DNA from: Mesobacillus subterraneus
GTDB taxonomy: Bacteria; Bacillota; Bacilli; Bacillales; Cytobacillaceae
Assembly (NCBI RefSeq): GCF_020524355.2
Contig: NZ_CP129019.1
Location: forward strand, 3,286,001 to 3,350,000
Direction of reading: 5' to 3'
DNA length: 64,000 bases
The translations under genes and the position numbers were made by a program. The notes under the pieces are model-generated. The model saw only the letters and a list, made by a program, of their open reading frames with translations, ran no database searches and was not told the DNA's origin. Shown here in pieces: positions 1 to 8,159 of this stretch (position 1 is the stretch's first letter; each line of letters starts with the position of its first letter).

Positions 1-1
1 G

Positions 2-163
2 GATGCTCGCTTTGATTTATCCGCACATTATCCCTATGGATGTCTCATTGCACTGCGAGCTATTGCATTACTGTTGATGTCGGAGCTTGTATTTTGCCAG
101 CAACATAAGTCATACTCAGCATATTTAATCGATGGTACAATGGATAGCCTCAAGCAAGTTTAG
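2..163 (+). CDS. C-terminal end of an unrecognised CDS (partial)
   Basis: An open frame enters from the left edge and ends at a TAG at 161-163, giving about 53 residues (starting DARFDLSAHY, ending MDSLKQV). I do not recognise a family. No terminator follows before the next gene's ribosome site at 211-217. It could equally be a chance open frame, since no start is visible. Confidence 0.22.
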   Translation, partial: DARFDLSAHYPYGCLIALRAIALLLMSELVFCQQHKSYSAYLIDGTMDSLKQV

Positions 164-227
164 TTATTAGAATTCTGCCTGCCTATGCTCTATACTAAAA
201 CGATCAAGCTAGAAAGGATGTTCAATA

Positions 228-1217
228 TTGGATAATTTCAAAGCTTTTATGGTGAATAAGACAGATAATGATTTTTCAGCAGAAGTACAAACGATTGGAC
301 TCGATGATTTACCTGCCGGTGAAGTGGTGATCAAGGTTGCTTACTCCAGTGTCAACTATAAAGACGGGCTTGCTAGCATCCCGAATGGCAAGATTGTCAG
401 GTCCTATCCGTTCGTCCCTGGCATCGACCTTGCCGGTACGGTTGTCCGTTCAGATGACAGTTCCTTCAAGGAAGGTGATAAAGTCATCGCCACCAGTTAT
501 GAAATAGGGGTTTCCCACTATGGAGGATTCAGTGAATTTGCAAGGATTCCAGCAAAATGGATTGTCCCATTGCCTGATGGTTTGAGTTTTAAGGAAGCGA
601 TGGTTTATGGAACAGCCGGATTCACTGCAGCATTGTCCGTACACCGACTGGAGGAAAATGGATTGAAACCGGACAACGGAAAAGTCCTGGTGACCGGTGC
701 AACTGGCGGAGTCGGCAGCGTGGCTGTGTCGATGCTCGCAAAACGTGGCTATCATGTTGTAGCAAGCACAGGTAAAGCATCGGAGCATAACTACCTTCGT
801 GAGATTGGCGCAGCCGAAATCATCAGCCGCGAAGAGCTTGCCGGTGAAAAAATAAAGCCCCTGGATAAGCAACTTTGGGCGGCAGCTGTTGACCCTGTTG
901 GTGGCAAAACTTTGTCCTCGATCCTGAGCAAGCTCGATTATAATGGATCTGTCGCAGTCAGCGGCCTTACCGGCGGAACGGACGTCCCAACAACTGTGTT
1001 CCCGTTCATCCTTAGAGGCATCAACCTTTTGGGCATCGATTCAGTTTACTGTCCAATGGAGACACGAAAGCTTCTCTGGCAGCGGATGGCTACAGACTTA
1101 AAGCCTGAAGGTTTACTGGAAACCATTCAAAATGAAGTAGAATTAGAAGAACTTCCTGGCGTTCTTTCCAGCATCTTAAAGGGCGAGAACCGCGGGCGTA
1201 CGATTGTGAAAATCTAG
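228..1217 (+). CDS. yhfP: YhfP-type acrylyl-CoA reductase / NADPH:quinone oxidoreductase
   Basis: This is a medium-chain dehydrogenase/reductase of about 329 residues, the usual length for the YhdH/YhfP group that reduces acrylyl-CoA or quinone-like enones with NADPH in the cytosol. An N-terminal GroES-like domain (NYKDGLA near residue 45, PGIDLAGTVV near 64) is followed by a Rossmann domain with TGATGGVGSVAVSML near residue 156. The C-terminal signature LLGIDSVYCPM is shared with B. subtilis YhfP. No zinc-ligand cysteine/histidine set is apparent, as expected for the zinc-free branch. The start is TTG at 228, eight bases after AGAAAGGATG. A terminator follows at once, so the gene is probably monocistronic. 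Confidence 0.9.
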   Translation: MDNFKAFMVNKTDNDFSAEVQTIGLDDLPAGEVVIKVAYSSVNYKDGLASIPNGKIVRSYPFVPGIDLAGTVVRSDDSSFKEGDKVIATSYEIGVSHYGGFSEFARIPAKWIVPLPDGLSFKEAMVYGTAGFTAALSVHRLEENGLKPDNGKVLVTGATGGVGSVAVSMLAKRGYHVVASTGKASEHNYLREIGAAEIISREELAGEKIKPLDKQLWAAAVDPVGGKTLSSILSKLDYNGSVAVSGLTGGTDVPTTVFPFILRGINLLGIDSVYCPMETRKLLWQRMATDLKPEGLLETIQNEVELEELPGVLSSILKGENRGRTIVKI

Positions 1218-1218
1218 T

Positions 1219-1259
1219 AAAAAGCCCGAATCCGGTTATTGACTGGGTTCGGGCTTTTC
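1219..1259. terminator. Bidirectional intrinsic terminator
   Basis: AAAAAGCCCGAA pairs with TTCGGGCTTTT across a 17-base loop, with T-runs on both strands. It lies between the convergent ends of the YhfP-type gene and the histidine phosphatase gene and can serve both. Confidence 0.8.
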
Positions 1260-1270
1260 TATATTCCAAA

Positions 1271-1891
1271 TTAATTTTGTGCTGCCAGCTGCTCGTCATC
1301 CACTTTTGCCAGATGGACGCAGTCATTTAGAAACAGTACTGTTTTTTGACCTTCTTTTATCTTAAGCAAATGAATTCCAGTGTCTCCTGTCGGAAAATAG
1401 ATATCATTTGAAACCGGCAGATTCAAGAGTGTCCTCAGCAGGTTGGAAATCATTCCTCCATGGGAGACGAATGCTATTCTCTTCCTTCCTGAACTTTCAG
1501 TTAATATTTTTGAAAATACCGTTTGTGCTCGGAAGCGGAACTCGAGATCTGATTCCCCATCCTCGATTGGTTCATGCGGTTTTCGCCCTCCTTCTGGCTC
1601 AGGATAGCGGAGCTTGGCCTCTGTATAGGGCAACCCTGCCAGAACCCCATTATTGTATTCTCTTAAATTCTCATCCTCAATCACTGGAATCCCTATTTCC
1701 CTGCTGAGGATTTCAGCTGTCTCACGCGCTCTCTTCAATGTACTTGCCCAGATGACCTCGGGCATGTATTTTTCTTTTACAACTGTCGCCATTTCCTTTG
1801 CCTGCCTGCGGCCACGATCTGTCAGCAACAAATCCGCCCGTCCCTCATGCACCTGCAGAATATCCCCTTCCGATTCACCATGCCTGATCAA
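1271..1891 (-). CDS. Histidine phosphatase family protein
   Basis: This is a phosphoglycerate-mutase-like phosphohydrolase. The N-terminal IRHGESEGD carries the catalytic histidine (RHG), a basic segment WASTLKRARETAEIL lies near residue 50, the acid residue sits in LREYNNGVLAG, and the second histidine is in FVSHGGMIS near residue 145. The substrate cannot be inferred. The TTG start at 1891 leaves almost no residues before RHG. The frame stays open upstream through KDREILL, which is the normal first strand of the fold, but contains no ATG, GTG or TTG there; a good AAAAGGGG lies at about 1912-1919. The true start may be a rare codon or may have been lost to a base change. Confidence 0.82.
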   Translation of the reverse strand: MIRHGESEGDILQVHEGRADLLLTDRGRRQAKEMATVVKEKYMPEVIWASTLKRARETAEILSREIGIPVIEDENLREYNNGVLAGLPYTEAKLRYPEPEGGRKPHEPIEDGESDLEFRFRAQTVFSKILTESSGRKRIAFVSHGGMISNLLRTLLNLPVSNDIYFPTGDTGIHLLKIKEGQKTVLFLNDCVHLAKVDDEQLAAQN

Positions 1892-2053
1892 TAGAATTTC
1901 CCTGTCTTTTCCCCTTTTTAAAAAGTATATAAAAATTAATTCTGCATGGTTTTAAAAATCCCTTTAAACGACGGTAACAATCGGATGACTTTCCTTGCGG
2001 GTATTTTTTTCTCCATAAGAAAAAGACTCACATTTTCATATGAGCCGTTTTCT

Positions 2054-2497
2054 CTATTTTACAGGACCGAGGTTTGACCTTCTTATCACCTGATTGATTA
2101 CCTCAGAAAACACAAGACCGACGGCAATCGCCCCGGAAATCATTGAGGCTTTTGCTGCTAAAGACAAGGCAGTACTGTAATCATTCTCCACGAAATTCCT
2201 CATCGCATCATATGCCAGTCCGCCCGGTACTAAAGGAATAACCCCGGCAACGCTAAAAATAATGATCGGCGTCCGGTAGGCCTTCGCGAACACCTGGCTG
2301 ACAACGGCAATTAAGAATGAAGCCATCAACGTGGCGAAAATCGTTCCGAAACCGTTGGTATCCAGCGCAAAATAAACGATCCAGCCAACCATCCCGGAAA
2401 TGCCGCATTTGACCAAAGATTCTCTCGGTGCGTTGAAAATGATTCCAAACGCAGCGGACGCTATAAAACTTGTTATTAGTTGTTCTAAATAAATCAT
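2054..2497 (-). CDS. Threonine/serine exporter family protein, YjjB/DUF3815 half
   Basis: This 147-residue integral membrane protein has about four or five hydrophobic segments and the AGVIPLVPGGLAYDAMRNF motif of the ThrE C-terminal (DUF3815) domain. In many Firmicutes, as here, the ThrE transporter is split into two adjacent small genes. It lies 14 bases downstream of the DUF1212 half, so the two are surely cotranscribed and probably form one complex exporting threonine or serine in exchange for protons. An AGGAGA ribosome site precedes the ATG at 2497. Confidence 0.85.
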   Translation of the reverse strand: MIYLEQLITSFIASAAFGIIFNAPRESLVKCGISGMVGWIVYFALDTNGFGTIFATLMASFLIAVVSQVFAKAYRTPIIIFSVAGVIPLVPGGLAYDAMRNFVENDYSTALSLAAKASMISGAIAVGLVFSEVINQVIRRSNLGPVK

Positions 2498-2511
2498 CTT
2501 TTTTCTCCTGA

Positions 2512-3270
2512 CTACAAGAAAGATAAGATAGCTGCTATCCCTGAACCAATCGCGAACGCCGTCAACAACGCCTCTGCACCTTTTGACAACCCTGAAACCA
2601 AATGCCCTGCCATCAGATCCCTGACTGCATTAGTGATCAGCAACCCAGGTACAAGAGGCATGACTGAACCGATAATGATTTTATCAAGCTCCTGACCTAG
2701 CCCGAATTTCACAAAGAAAAACGATATCATTCCAATAAAAAAGGAAGACAGGAATTCTGCGAAAAATTTAACCGGAACGATCCGGTGAAAATAAACGACA
2801 AGGAAGAAACCTATACCACCTGCAGCCATCGAAGGAAGGAAGTCAAGCCAGCTTCCCATGAACATGATTGTAAAACAACCGCTCGCGATCGCTGCCGCCA
2901 GGATTTGGATTATAAACGAATAGGTCAGGTTTGCTTCTTCAATCTCCACAAGGAGCTTGCAGGCCTCCTGCAATCCAACCTCGCCGCTGGTGATTCTTCG
3001 CGAAACACTGTTGACCATCGCCACCTTCCTTAAATCGGTTGTCCGGTCAGATATACGTACCAGCTTTGTCCGTTCGGGGCCTACCCCTTCTACTGAAAAA
3101 ATAATGCCGGTTGGCGTTACATAGCTATGCGTCTTATCAATACCAAAAGCGGAAGCCATCCGCGACATCGTATCTTCCACCCGATATGTCTCAGCGCCAC
3201 TCTGAAGCATGATTTTTCCTGCTAGCATGCATGCGCGCATCACTTCAAATGTTTGATCCTGATTCTCCAT
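2512..3270 (-). CDS. Threonine/serine exporter family protein, YjjP/DUF1212 half
   Basis: This 252-residue protein has a cytosolic N-terminal DUF1212 region (MLQSGAETYRVEDTMSRM near residue 20, YVTPTGIIFS near 53) followed by about five membrane segments ending in GSVMPLVPGLLITNAVRDL. It is the N-terminal half of a split ThrE exporter and sits first in a two-gene operon with the DUF3815 half. I chose the ATG at 3270, which follows GAGGACTTTT; a longer start at 3282 would add four residues. The substrate assignment rests on family knowledge only. Confidence 0.85.
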   Translation of the reverse strand: MENQDQTFEVMRACMLAGKIMLQSGAETYRVEDTMSRMASAFGIDKTHSYVTPTGIIFSVEGVGPERTKLVRISDRTTDLRKVAMVNSVSRRITSGEVGLQEACKLLVEIEEANLTYSFIIQILAAAIASGCFTIMFMGSWLDFLPSMAAGGIGFFLVVYFHRIVPVKFFAEFLSSFFIGMISFFFVKFGLGQELDKIIIGSVMPLVPGLLITNAVRDLMAGHLVSGLSKGAEALLTAFAIGSGIAAILSFL

Positions 3271-3352
3271 AAAAGTCCTCACTTACCAATCCGTACAGTC
3301 TAAATTTCTTTATCAGTTTAAATCATAAGAGCGCCAATAAGCAACCATAATT

Positions 3353-3385
3353 AAAGCCAGCCCCTGTTGCAGGACTGGCTTCTGT
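3353..3385 (-). terminator. Intrinsic terminator of the MFS gene
   Basis: On the minus strand AAGCCAGTCCTG pairs with CAGGGGCTGGCTT around a CAA loop, just after the MFS stop codon. Confidence 0.6.
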
Positions 3386-3392
3386 TCGTTTT

Positions 3393-4592
3393 TTAAGAAA
3401 TAGCTTCATTAGGCTGATGAACAGTTTTTGTACGTCTTCCTTTTATAATGGTCAGAATCAATGCCAATACGATGAATCCACTGGAAATCTGGAACAAAGT
3501 CCCGAGTTCAATATACTGGGCAAGGATTCCAAAAAACAGTCCGCTTAACCCAATCCCAAGGTCAATGGATGAAAAAAACATTCCATTTGCAACTCCACGG
3601 CGGTTTGGCGGTGTCATCGATAATGTCCATGACTGCAAGGTTGGAATCAATGAACCGAATCCTATGCCAAATAATACTCCAGCAAAAGCAATCATTAAAT
3701 TGGAATGAGCAAATGACAGCACCCACATACCTGCAAAGGTAAGAGAAATGGTTAGAATCGTAAGCCCTATTGGCCCTTTTTGGTCAAACCATTTGCCGGC
3801 AATCGGACGGGATAGTGAGGCAAGAATAGCATTACACAGATAAAATAAGAAAATCTGGTCAATTCCTCGTTCCTCGCCAAATATGACGATGAAAGTAACA
3901 ATCGTGCCGTACCCAAGATTAATCAGCAATGTCAACATTGCCGGGAACCAGCCCGATTTTTCCACAAGTGAACCAAGATATGTGAACTTCAAGTCTTCCT
4001 TCTTTGTGTTAAAAACCTGTTCAGGTGTTTGATAACGAACTGTTCCAAGCAGCACTAAAGCAATCACACCAAGCGCGCCAGAAATGTATACAAGATTTTC
4101 GAAGGAAGTAACCTGGAATAGGAAAATGCCCAGACTTGGTGCGATAATCATTCCAATTGTGATTGAAAGGCCGTAATAACCCATTCCTTCGCCGAGACGC
4201 GAATTTGGAATGACATCCACAGCTGCAGTTCCGTTAACAGTCGTTGACCATCCCCAGGCTAGACCGTGCAACAGCCGGAACGCTAGAAAAATCACAACCA
4301 CCTGGGACAGCGGGTATAAAAAAGTGATCAATAGAAGCATAAGGGCACCAATCAAGACGAGCTGTTTTCGAGCTTTGTATTCAAGCATAAATCCGACAAA
4401 CGGCCTGCTCAACACAGCCCCTATCGAGAAAAGGGCCGTAACAAGACCAATTTCCGTCCCGCTCGCACCGATTGATTTTATATATGGCGGCAATGTAGGA
4501 ATCAGCATTTGGAATGACATAAAAACAAATAGATTCCCGACCATTAGTTTTATGAACGAAGAGGTCCATAGTGGTTCTTTAATTTGTGACAA
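3393..4592 (-). CDS. MFS transporter (drug-efflux-like)
   Basis: This 399-residue major facilitator protein has about twelve hydrophobic segments in two halves. The conserved loop 2-3 region is RPFVGFMLEYKARKQLVLIG near residue 63, and the pseudo-symmetric repeat is SRPIAGKWFDQKGP near residue 262. It is close to the family annotated as multidrug efflux in Bacillus; the substrate is unknown. The start is TTG at 4592, seven bases after GGGAGG. It is transcribed alone, with a terminator after the stop and dispersed repeat copy A upstream. Confidence 0.85.
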   Translation of the reverse strand: MSQIKEPLWTSSFIKLMVGNLFVFMSFQMLIPTLPPYIKSIGASGTEIGLVTALFSIGAVLSRPFVGFMLEYKARKQLVLIGALMLLLITFLYPLSQVVVIFLAFRLLHGLAWGWSTTVNGTAAVDVIPNSRLGEGMGYYGLSITIGMIIAPSLGIFLFQVTSFENLVYISGALGVIALVLLGTVRYQTPEQVFNTKKEDLKFTYLGSLVEKSGWFPAMLTLLINLGYGTIVTFIVIFGEERGIDQIFLFYLCNAILASLSRPIAGKWFDQKGPIGLTILTISLTFAGMWVLSFAHSNLMIAFAGVLFGIGFGSLIPTLQSWTLSMTPPNRRGVANGMFFSSIDLGIGLSGLFFGILAQYIELGTLFQISSGFIVLALILTIIKGRRTKTVHQPNEAIS

Positions 4593-4647
4593 TCAATTCC
4601 CTCCCATTTATAAATAGAACTTTCTTCATTTACACCAACAAAATAAG

Positions 4648-4815
4648 AAAAGCGCAAGCGCCTTGGTCAGCCCCGACAAGCGCTGGAGGTCCTGACAGTG
4701 AAGTCGCTTTTTGACTTCATTGGCAGGATTGAAGCGACTCGAGGGGCTAGGCGCTGGAGCTGGATTAGGAAAACTACTTGTAGTTATCCACACTTGAATA
4801 ATTTTATAATTTCCT
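4648..4815 (+). repeat. Dispersed GCGC element, copy A
   Basis: The left end is AAGAAAAGCGCAAGCGCC, the right end GGCGCTGGAGCTGGATTA, then a tail containing the palindrome AACTACTTGTAGTT. Inside is the hairpin GAAGTCGCTTTTTGACTTC and a GCGACTCGAGGGGCTAG block. The same ordered blocks recur at 49155-49438, and the right part at 27428-27562. No open frame runs through it, so it is a non-coding interspersed repeat of MITE or REP type. It fills the gap between DUF421 (downstream side) and the MFS promoter region. Confidence 0.75.
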
Positions 4816-4827
4816 TGCTAACAAAGA

Positions 4828-4856
4828 AAAAAATCTTCTGCGGCAGAAGATTTTAA
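4828..4856 (-). terminator. Intrinsic terminator downstream of DUF421
   Basis: AAAATCTTCTG pairs with CAGAAGATTTT, and a T-run follows on the minus strand. It lies about 65 bases after the DUF421 stop. Confidence 0.6.
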
Positions 4857-4919
4857 ATGTTATTTCGTATTTCTAAATAGTATCACAGCACACAGCATAA
4901 ATAAAAGGAAAATTTTGTT

Positions 4920-5516
4920 TCATTGGAGGTGTTTAGGATTTTGTGCATTTGATTTATTGAGTTCATCGAAAATGTCAGGCTTTACCGACTCTGGCTTCTC
5001 GTCCAACTTCATGATCATTGCTGGGAGATAATCATTCAACATCCTCTTAAACTCCCCAACCGTGAGTGGTTTTGCATCATCCTGCAGCTCATATCCAAGC
5101 TGTCCATTAGGTTCAATTGTAGCTAATTTAATATCTTCCAGTTTCGCAATTCCTTTATTCCTTAATCTCATCTCCAACTGGTCAACTGTCAGCCGGAGCT
5201 TCTTCAAATTTTTTATATTCAGCTGCCCATTTTGAATGATAATTTTTGATTTCCCCGTAATGAACTTCTCAAAGAGATTATATTTAAGCTGCAAATACTC
5301 CAGAATCAAGATCGCAGCAATAAATATAGCTGCCCCGGCGATTGCCTTCCACATGCTCTTCTGCACAATCGGCTGAACTATGATTGTCCCAAGTGAAATC
5401 ATGACTACTGTTTGTGCCAGTGTCATTTGCGATATAGACTTCCTGCCTGCAATTCTCAATAATAGGATGCCTGATAAAATTAAAAAAGCGGTTTGCCATA
5501 TAAAAGTGAAATCCAT
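4920..5516 (-). CDS. DUF421 domain-containing membrane protein (YetF/YrbG-like)
   Basis: This 198-residue protein has three N-terminal membrane helices (to about residue 80), then a cytosolic domain with GKSKIIIQNGQLNIKNLKKL near residue 87 and LEDIKLATIEPNGQLGYEL near 122. This is the layout of B. subtilis YetF/YdfR-type proteins, several of which are made in the forespore, but the molecular role is unknown. ATG at 5516 follows GGGAGG at a normal distance. It stands alone between repeat copy A and the broken OsmC gene. Confidence 0.8.
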   Translation of the reverse strand: MDFTFIWQTAFLILSGILLLRIAGRKSISQMTLAQTVVMISLGTIIVQPIVQKSMWKAIAGAAIFIAAILILEYLQLKYNLFEKFITGKSKIIIQNGQLNIKNLKKLRLTVDQLEMRLRNKGIAKLEDIKLATIEPNGQLGYELQDDAKPLTVGEFKRMLNDYLPAMIMKLDEKPESVKPDIFDELNKSNAQNPKHLQ

Positions 5517-5577
5517 AAGCGCCTCCCAGAAAAATTTCTACCATTAATTTCTCCACTAGAGGATTATTTTATGAGAC

Positions 5578-5610
5578 AAAAAAGACGGTACTGCCTGGAG
5601 CACCGTCCTC
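5578..5610 (-). terminator. Intrinsic terminator of the OsmC-like gene
   Basis: On the minus strand GACGGTGCT pairs with AGTACCGTC (one mismatch), followed by TTTTTTG. It lies 10 bases after the OsmC-like stop. Confidence 0.65.
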
Positions 5611-5620
5611 ATAACACTAT

Positions 5621-6077
5621 TTAAAATGTTAATGGTTTTTCGATTACAATTTCTGCTCTGCTGACATTCACTGGATTTGAGATTGTATCATCGACTGGAC
5701 ACGTTTTCGCAATGAAATCTGCCAGAGCCTTGATGTTTTCTTCCGGAGATGGTGATTTAATATAGTAGGTATAGCGAATATCTGAATAGCCGCGGCGCAC
5801 ATCTGACTTGTTCATGAACCCATCGGTATCAAGATCCCCTTCCAATTCGACGCGGAAATCCTCTAATTCCACTCCGAATTTTTGGCTGTATACTCGTGCC
5901 ACGATCGATTGGCAAGCTCCCTAATGCGCCCAGAAGCATTTCCACAGGATTCATTCCCTGGTCGGTCCCTCCTAAATTGACAGGCTCGTCAATCGTGATA
6001 TGGAACCCCCTGGCCTGAACATCAACCTTTACCCCTTCTTGCAATGCAGCAGTGGCTTTGAAAATTTCTTTTGGCAT
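5621..6077 (-). pseudogene. OsmC family peroxiredoxin-like protein, frameshifted
   Basis: Two overlapping frames together give a complete OsmC-fold protein of about 150 residues. The N-terminal part (MPKEIFKATAALQEG to MLLGALGS) is read from 6077. The C-terminal part (VARVYSQKFGVELEDF to VIEKPLTF) is in another frame. The join falls exactly at the first catalytic cysteine: removing one A from the AA at 5914-5915 (plus strand) restores LGSCQSIVARVY. OsmC/Ohr proteins reduce organic hydroperoxides with two cysteines. As written the protein would lose the active site. A sequencing or assembly error in the AA pair is as likely as a real mutation. Confidence 0.8.
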
Positions 6078-6355
6078 GATATTCCCTCCTTTTATTCTAC
6101 ACTTTTATTTTCCATTATTTTTCTGAAAAATCATCCAATAAAAAGTAGTGTACACAAAAGGTTCATTATGATTTGAACAGATTGTGAAAAAATTAACAAT
6201 CCATTCGGAATTTCATAAAGTCACAGCCGTAAAGTCCTTTAGTTAAAGGAAATCCCTATTAGACTTTTTCTTAACCACTTTTTACTATTGTATTTGTCTT
6301 TAGTTTGAGTTAGCTTGATAGTAAAACCTGAATATTCAGAAAGGGGATGTGCTGG
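6078..6355. other. Intergenic region with divergent promoters
   Basis: About 280 bases of AT-rich DNA lie between the divergent OsmC-like and RocB genes. An AAAGGAAATCC stretch near 6245 and several TATTAT-like hexamers are present. I see no -12/-24 sigma-54 (SigL) site of TTGGCA-N5-TTGCA form, although B. subtilis rocB is SigL-dependent. Confidence 0.3.
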
Positions 6356-8008
6356 ATGCTTGATTGCAGGGATGAGGTTTTATTTTATACAAAACAGCTT
6401 GTGAACATCGGGAGCATTGTCAACACAAATGGTGAGAACGAGATTGCCCAGGCGCTTTATACGATGATTTCATCGTTTCCTTATTTTATAGAAAATCCGT
6501 CACACGTCATCAAACCGCAAACACACAATGATGTACTCGAACGGTACAATGTCATGGCTTATGTAAAAGGGACTAAAGGAAACAGCAACCGTACGATCAT
6601 TTTAATGGGTCATCTTGACACAGTAGGAATTGATGATTTTACCCAGCTGGCTGATTTGGCATTTGATCCGGACCAACTGCTTGTTGAGTTAAAGAAAGAG
6701 AAGCTTCCACCACTTGTAGATGAACATGCGCAATCAGGTGAATGGATGTTTGGACGCGGGGTGCTTGATATGAAGAGCGGCGTCGCTTCCAACCTTTATC
6801 TCTTGAAATACTTTTCTGAACACCCAGAGGAGCTTGATGGGAATCTTGTTTTTTTAACGGAGTGTGATGAAGAGGACAGCTCTTATGGAATCCTTTCTGC
6901 CGTCAAAGACCTGAACGTCTGGAAAGATGAGCACGGCTTTGAATATGTCGCTGCAGTCAATAGCGACTTTGTCTCACCCCGTTATTCGGGAGATAAGAAT
7001 CGTTATATCTATAAAGGAACTGTCGGAAAACTGCTCCCTTCTTTTTACATTACAGGCTCTGAAACGCATGTCGGGTCCGCCTTCGAAGGTCTGGATCCGA
7101 ATTTGATCGCTGCTGAACTGACGAGACAAATCGACTATAATCCTGACCTTTGCAATGAGGCATTCGGGGAGACGACGATTCCCCCGGTTTCCCTCAAGCA
7201 GATGGACCTGAAGCCGAACTATACGGTACAGACGGCTCTGGCTGCTTATGTATATTATAATTTCTTCATTCACTCCTGGACGCCAAAGGATGTTTTGGAA
7301 AAATTGAAGCAGCAAGCCCATATTGCTTTTGAAAAAGCATTGAAGCTGTATGAGGAGCGGTATCAGCAATTTTGCAAAATGATCAGTGAGCCAAGCAGGG
7401 AGATTCAATGGAAGCCTAGGGTAATGACTTATGAAGAAATGGAAGCTGAACTCATACAGGCCCATGGCACTGAGTTCACTGCTCACATGGTGGAATTCAA
7501 GGATGATCTGCTTCTCGACTCCAGTCTGGACTTGAGGATGTATGCAGCGCGGGTTGTTGAGGAAGCATGGAAATGGATGCCCGACCAGAGTCCGGCAATC
7601 ATTATCTTCTACTCTTCCCTATACTCACCAAGGATTGAAGTGACTGGTGAAACTGAGGATGAGCTAAATCTGATTGAAGCTTTGGACAGCGCAGTCAAAA
7701 CGGTTCAGCCGGAATACGATGAGCCCATCGTTGTCCGCAGTTTCTTTCCATATATATCTGACATGAGTTTTGTCGCTTTGAGTGATGATGACGAGGCATT
7801 GGACTTCGCATCCCGCAACAATCCAAGCTGGGGAACGAAATTTTTCGTGGACTACCAGGAAATCCGCGAGCTGAATGTGCCAGTGATTAACATCGGACCT
7901 TACGGGCTGGACGCCCATAAACGTTATGAACGGATGGAAATAGACTACTCTGTTAAAATCGTACCGAACCTCACTTACGAAGTCATTCGGAATGTTTTAG
8001 CCAAATAA
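6356..8008 (+). CDS. rocB: RocB-like M20/M25/M40 metallohydrolase (arginine utilisation)
   Basis: This is a zinc peptidase-fold enzyme of about 550 residues, the length of B. subtilis RocB. Metal-binding motifs are visible: LMGHLDTVGI near residue 83, GRGVLDMKSG near 138 and LTECDEEDSS near 167. The C-terminal half carries the family-specific PVINIGPYGLDAHKRYERM. RocB belongs to the arginine/ornithine catabolism regulon, but its exact reaction is not established. ATG at 6356 sits nine bases after AAAGGGG; the in-frame ATG at 6347 would touch the ribosome site and is less likely. The gene is monocistronic with a terminator just after the stop. Confidence 0.88.
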   Translation: MLDCRDEVLFYTKQLVNIGSIVNTNGENEIAQALYTMISSFPYFIENPSHVIKPQTHNDVLERYNVMAYVKGTKGNSNRTIILMGHLDTVGIDDFTQLADLAFDPDQLLVELKKEKLPPLVDEHAQSGEWMFGRGVLDMKSGVASNLYLLKYFSEHPEELDGNLVFLTECDEEDSSYGILSAVKDLNVWKDEHGFEYVAAVNSDFVSPRYSGDKNRYIYKGTVGKLLPSFYITGSETHVGSAFEGLDPNLIAAELTRQIDYNPDLCNEAFGETTIPPVSLKQMDLKPNYTVQTALAAYVYYNFFIHSWTPKDVLEKLKQQAHIAFEKALKLYEERYQQFCKMISEPSREIQWKPRVMTYEEMEAELIQAHGTEFTAHMVEFKDDLLLDSSLDLRMYAARVVEEAWKWMPDQSPAIIIFYSSLYSPRIEVTGETEDELNLIEALDSAVKTVQPEYDEPIVVRSFFPYISDMSFVALSDDDEALDFASRNNPSWGTKFFVDYQEIRELNVPVINIGPYGLDAHKRYERMEIDYSVKIVPNLTYEVIRNVLAK

Positions 8009-8013
8009 TCTGC

Positions 8014-8040
8014 CGGTGCCTTGTTTAAGGCACCTTTTTT
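8014..8040 (+). terminator. Intrinsic terminator of rocB
   Basis: GGTGCCTT pairs with AAGGCACC, followed by six T residues. Confidence 0.8.
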
Positions 8041-8159
8041 GATATTTCACTACTTGTTTTTCCGCTTTTTTCTTATTACTATATAGTTCAGTGGAAATAT
8101 ATTATAGTAATCATTAAAATAAAGATAATGAGACTGATCAAAGGAAAGGCTGATTTCAC

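Noticed and set aside
4648..4815. Insertion sequence
   Set aside because: No transposase frame, no clear terminal inverted repeats with target duplication; it is better described as a non-coding dispersed repeat.
6200..6340. Sigma-54 (SigL) promoter ahead of rocB, as known in B. subtilis
   Set aside because: No TTGGCA-N5-TTGCA match could be found in the gap.
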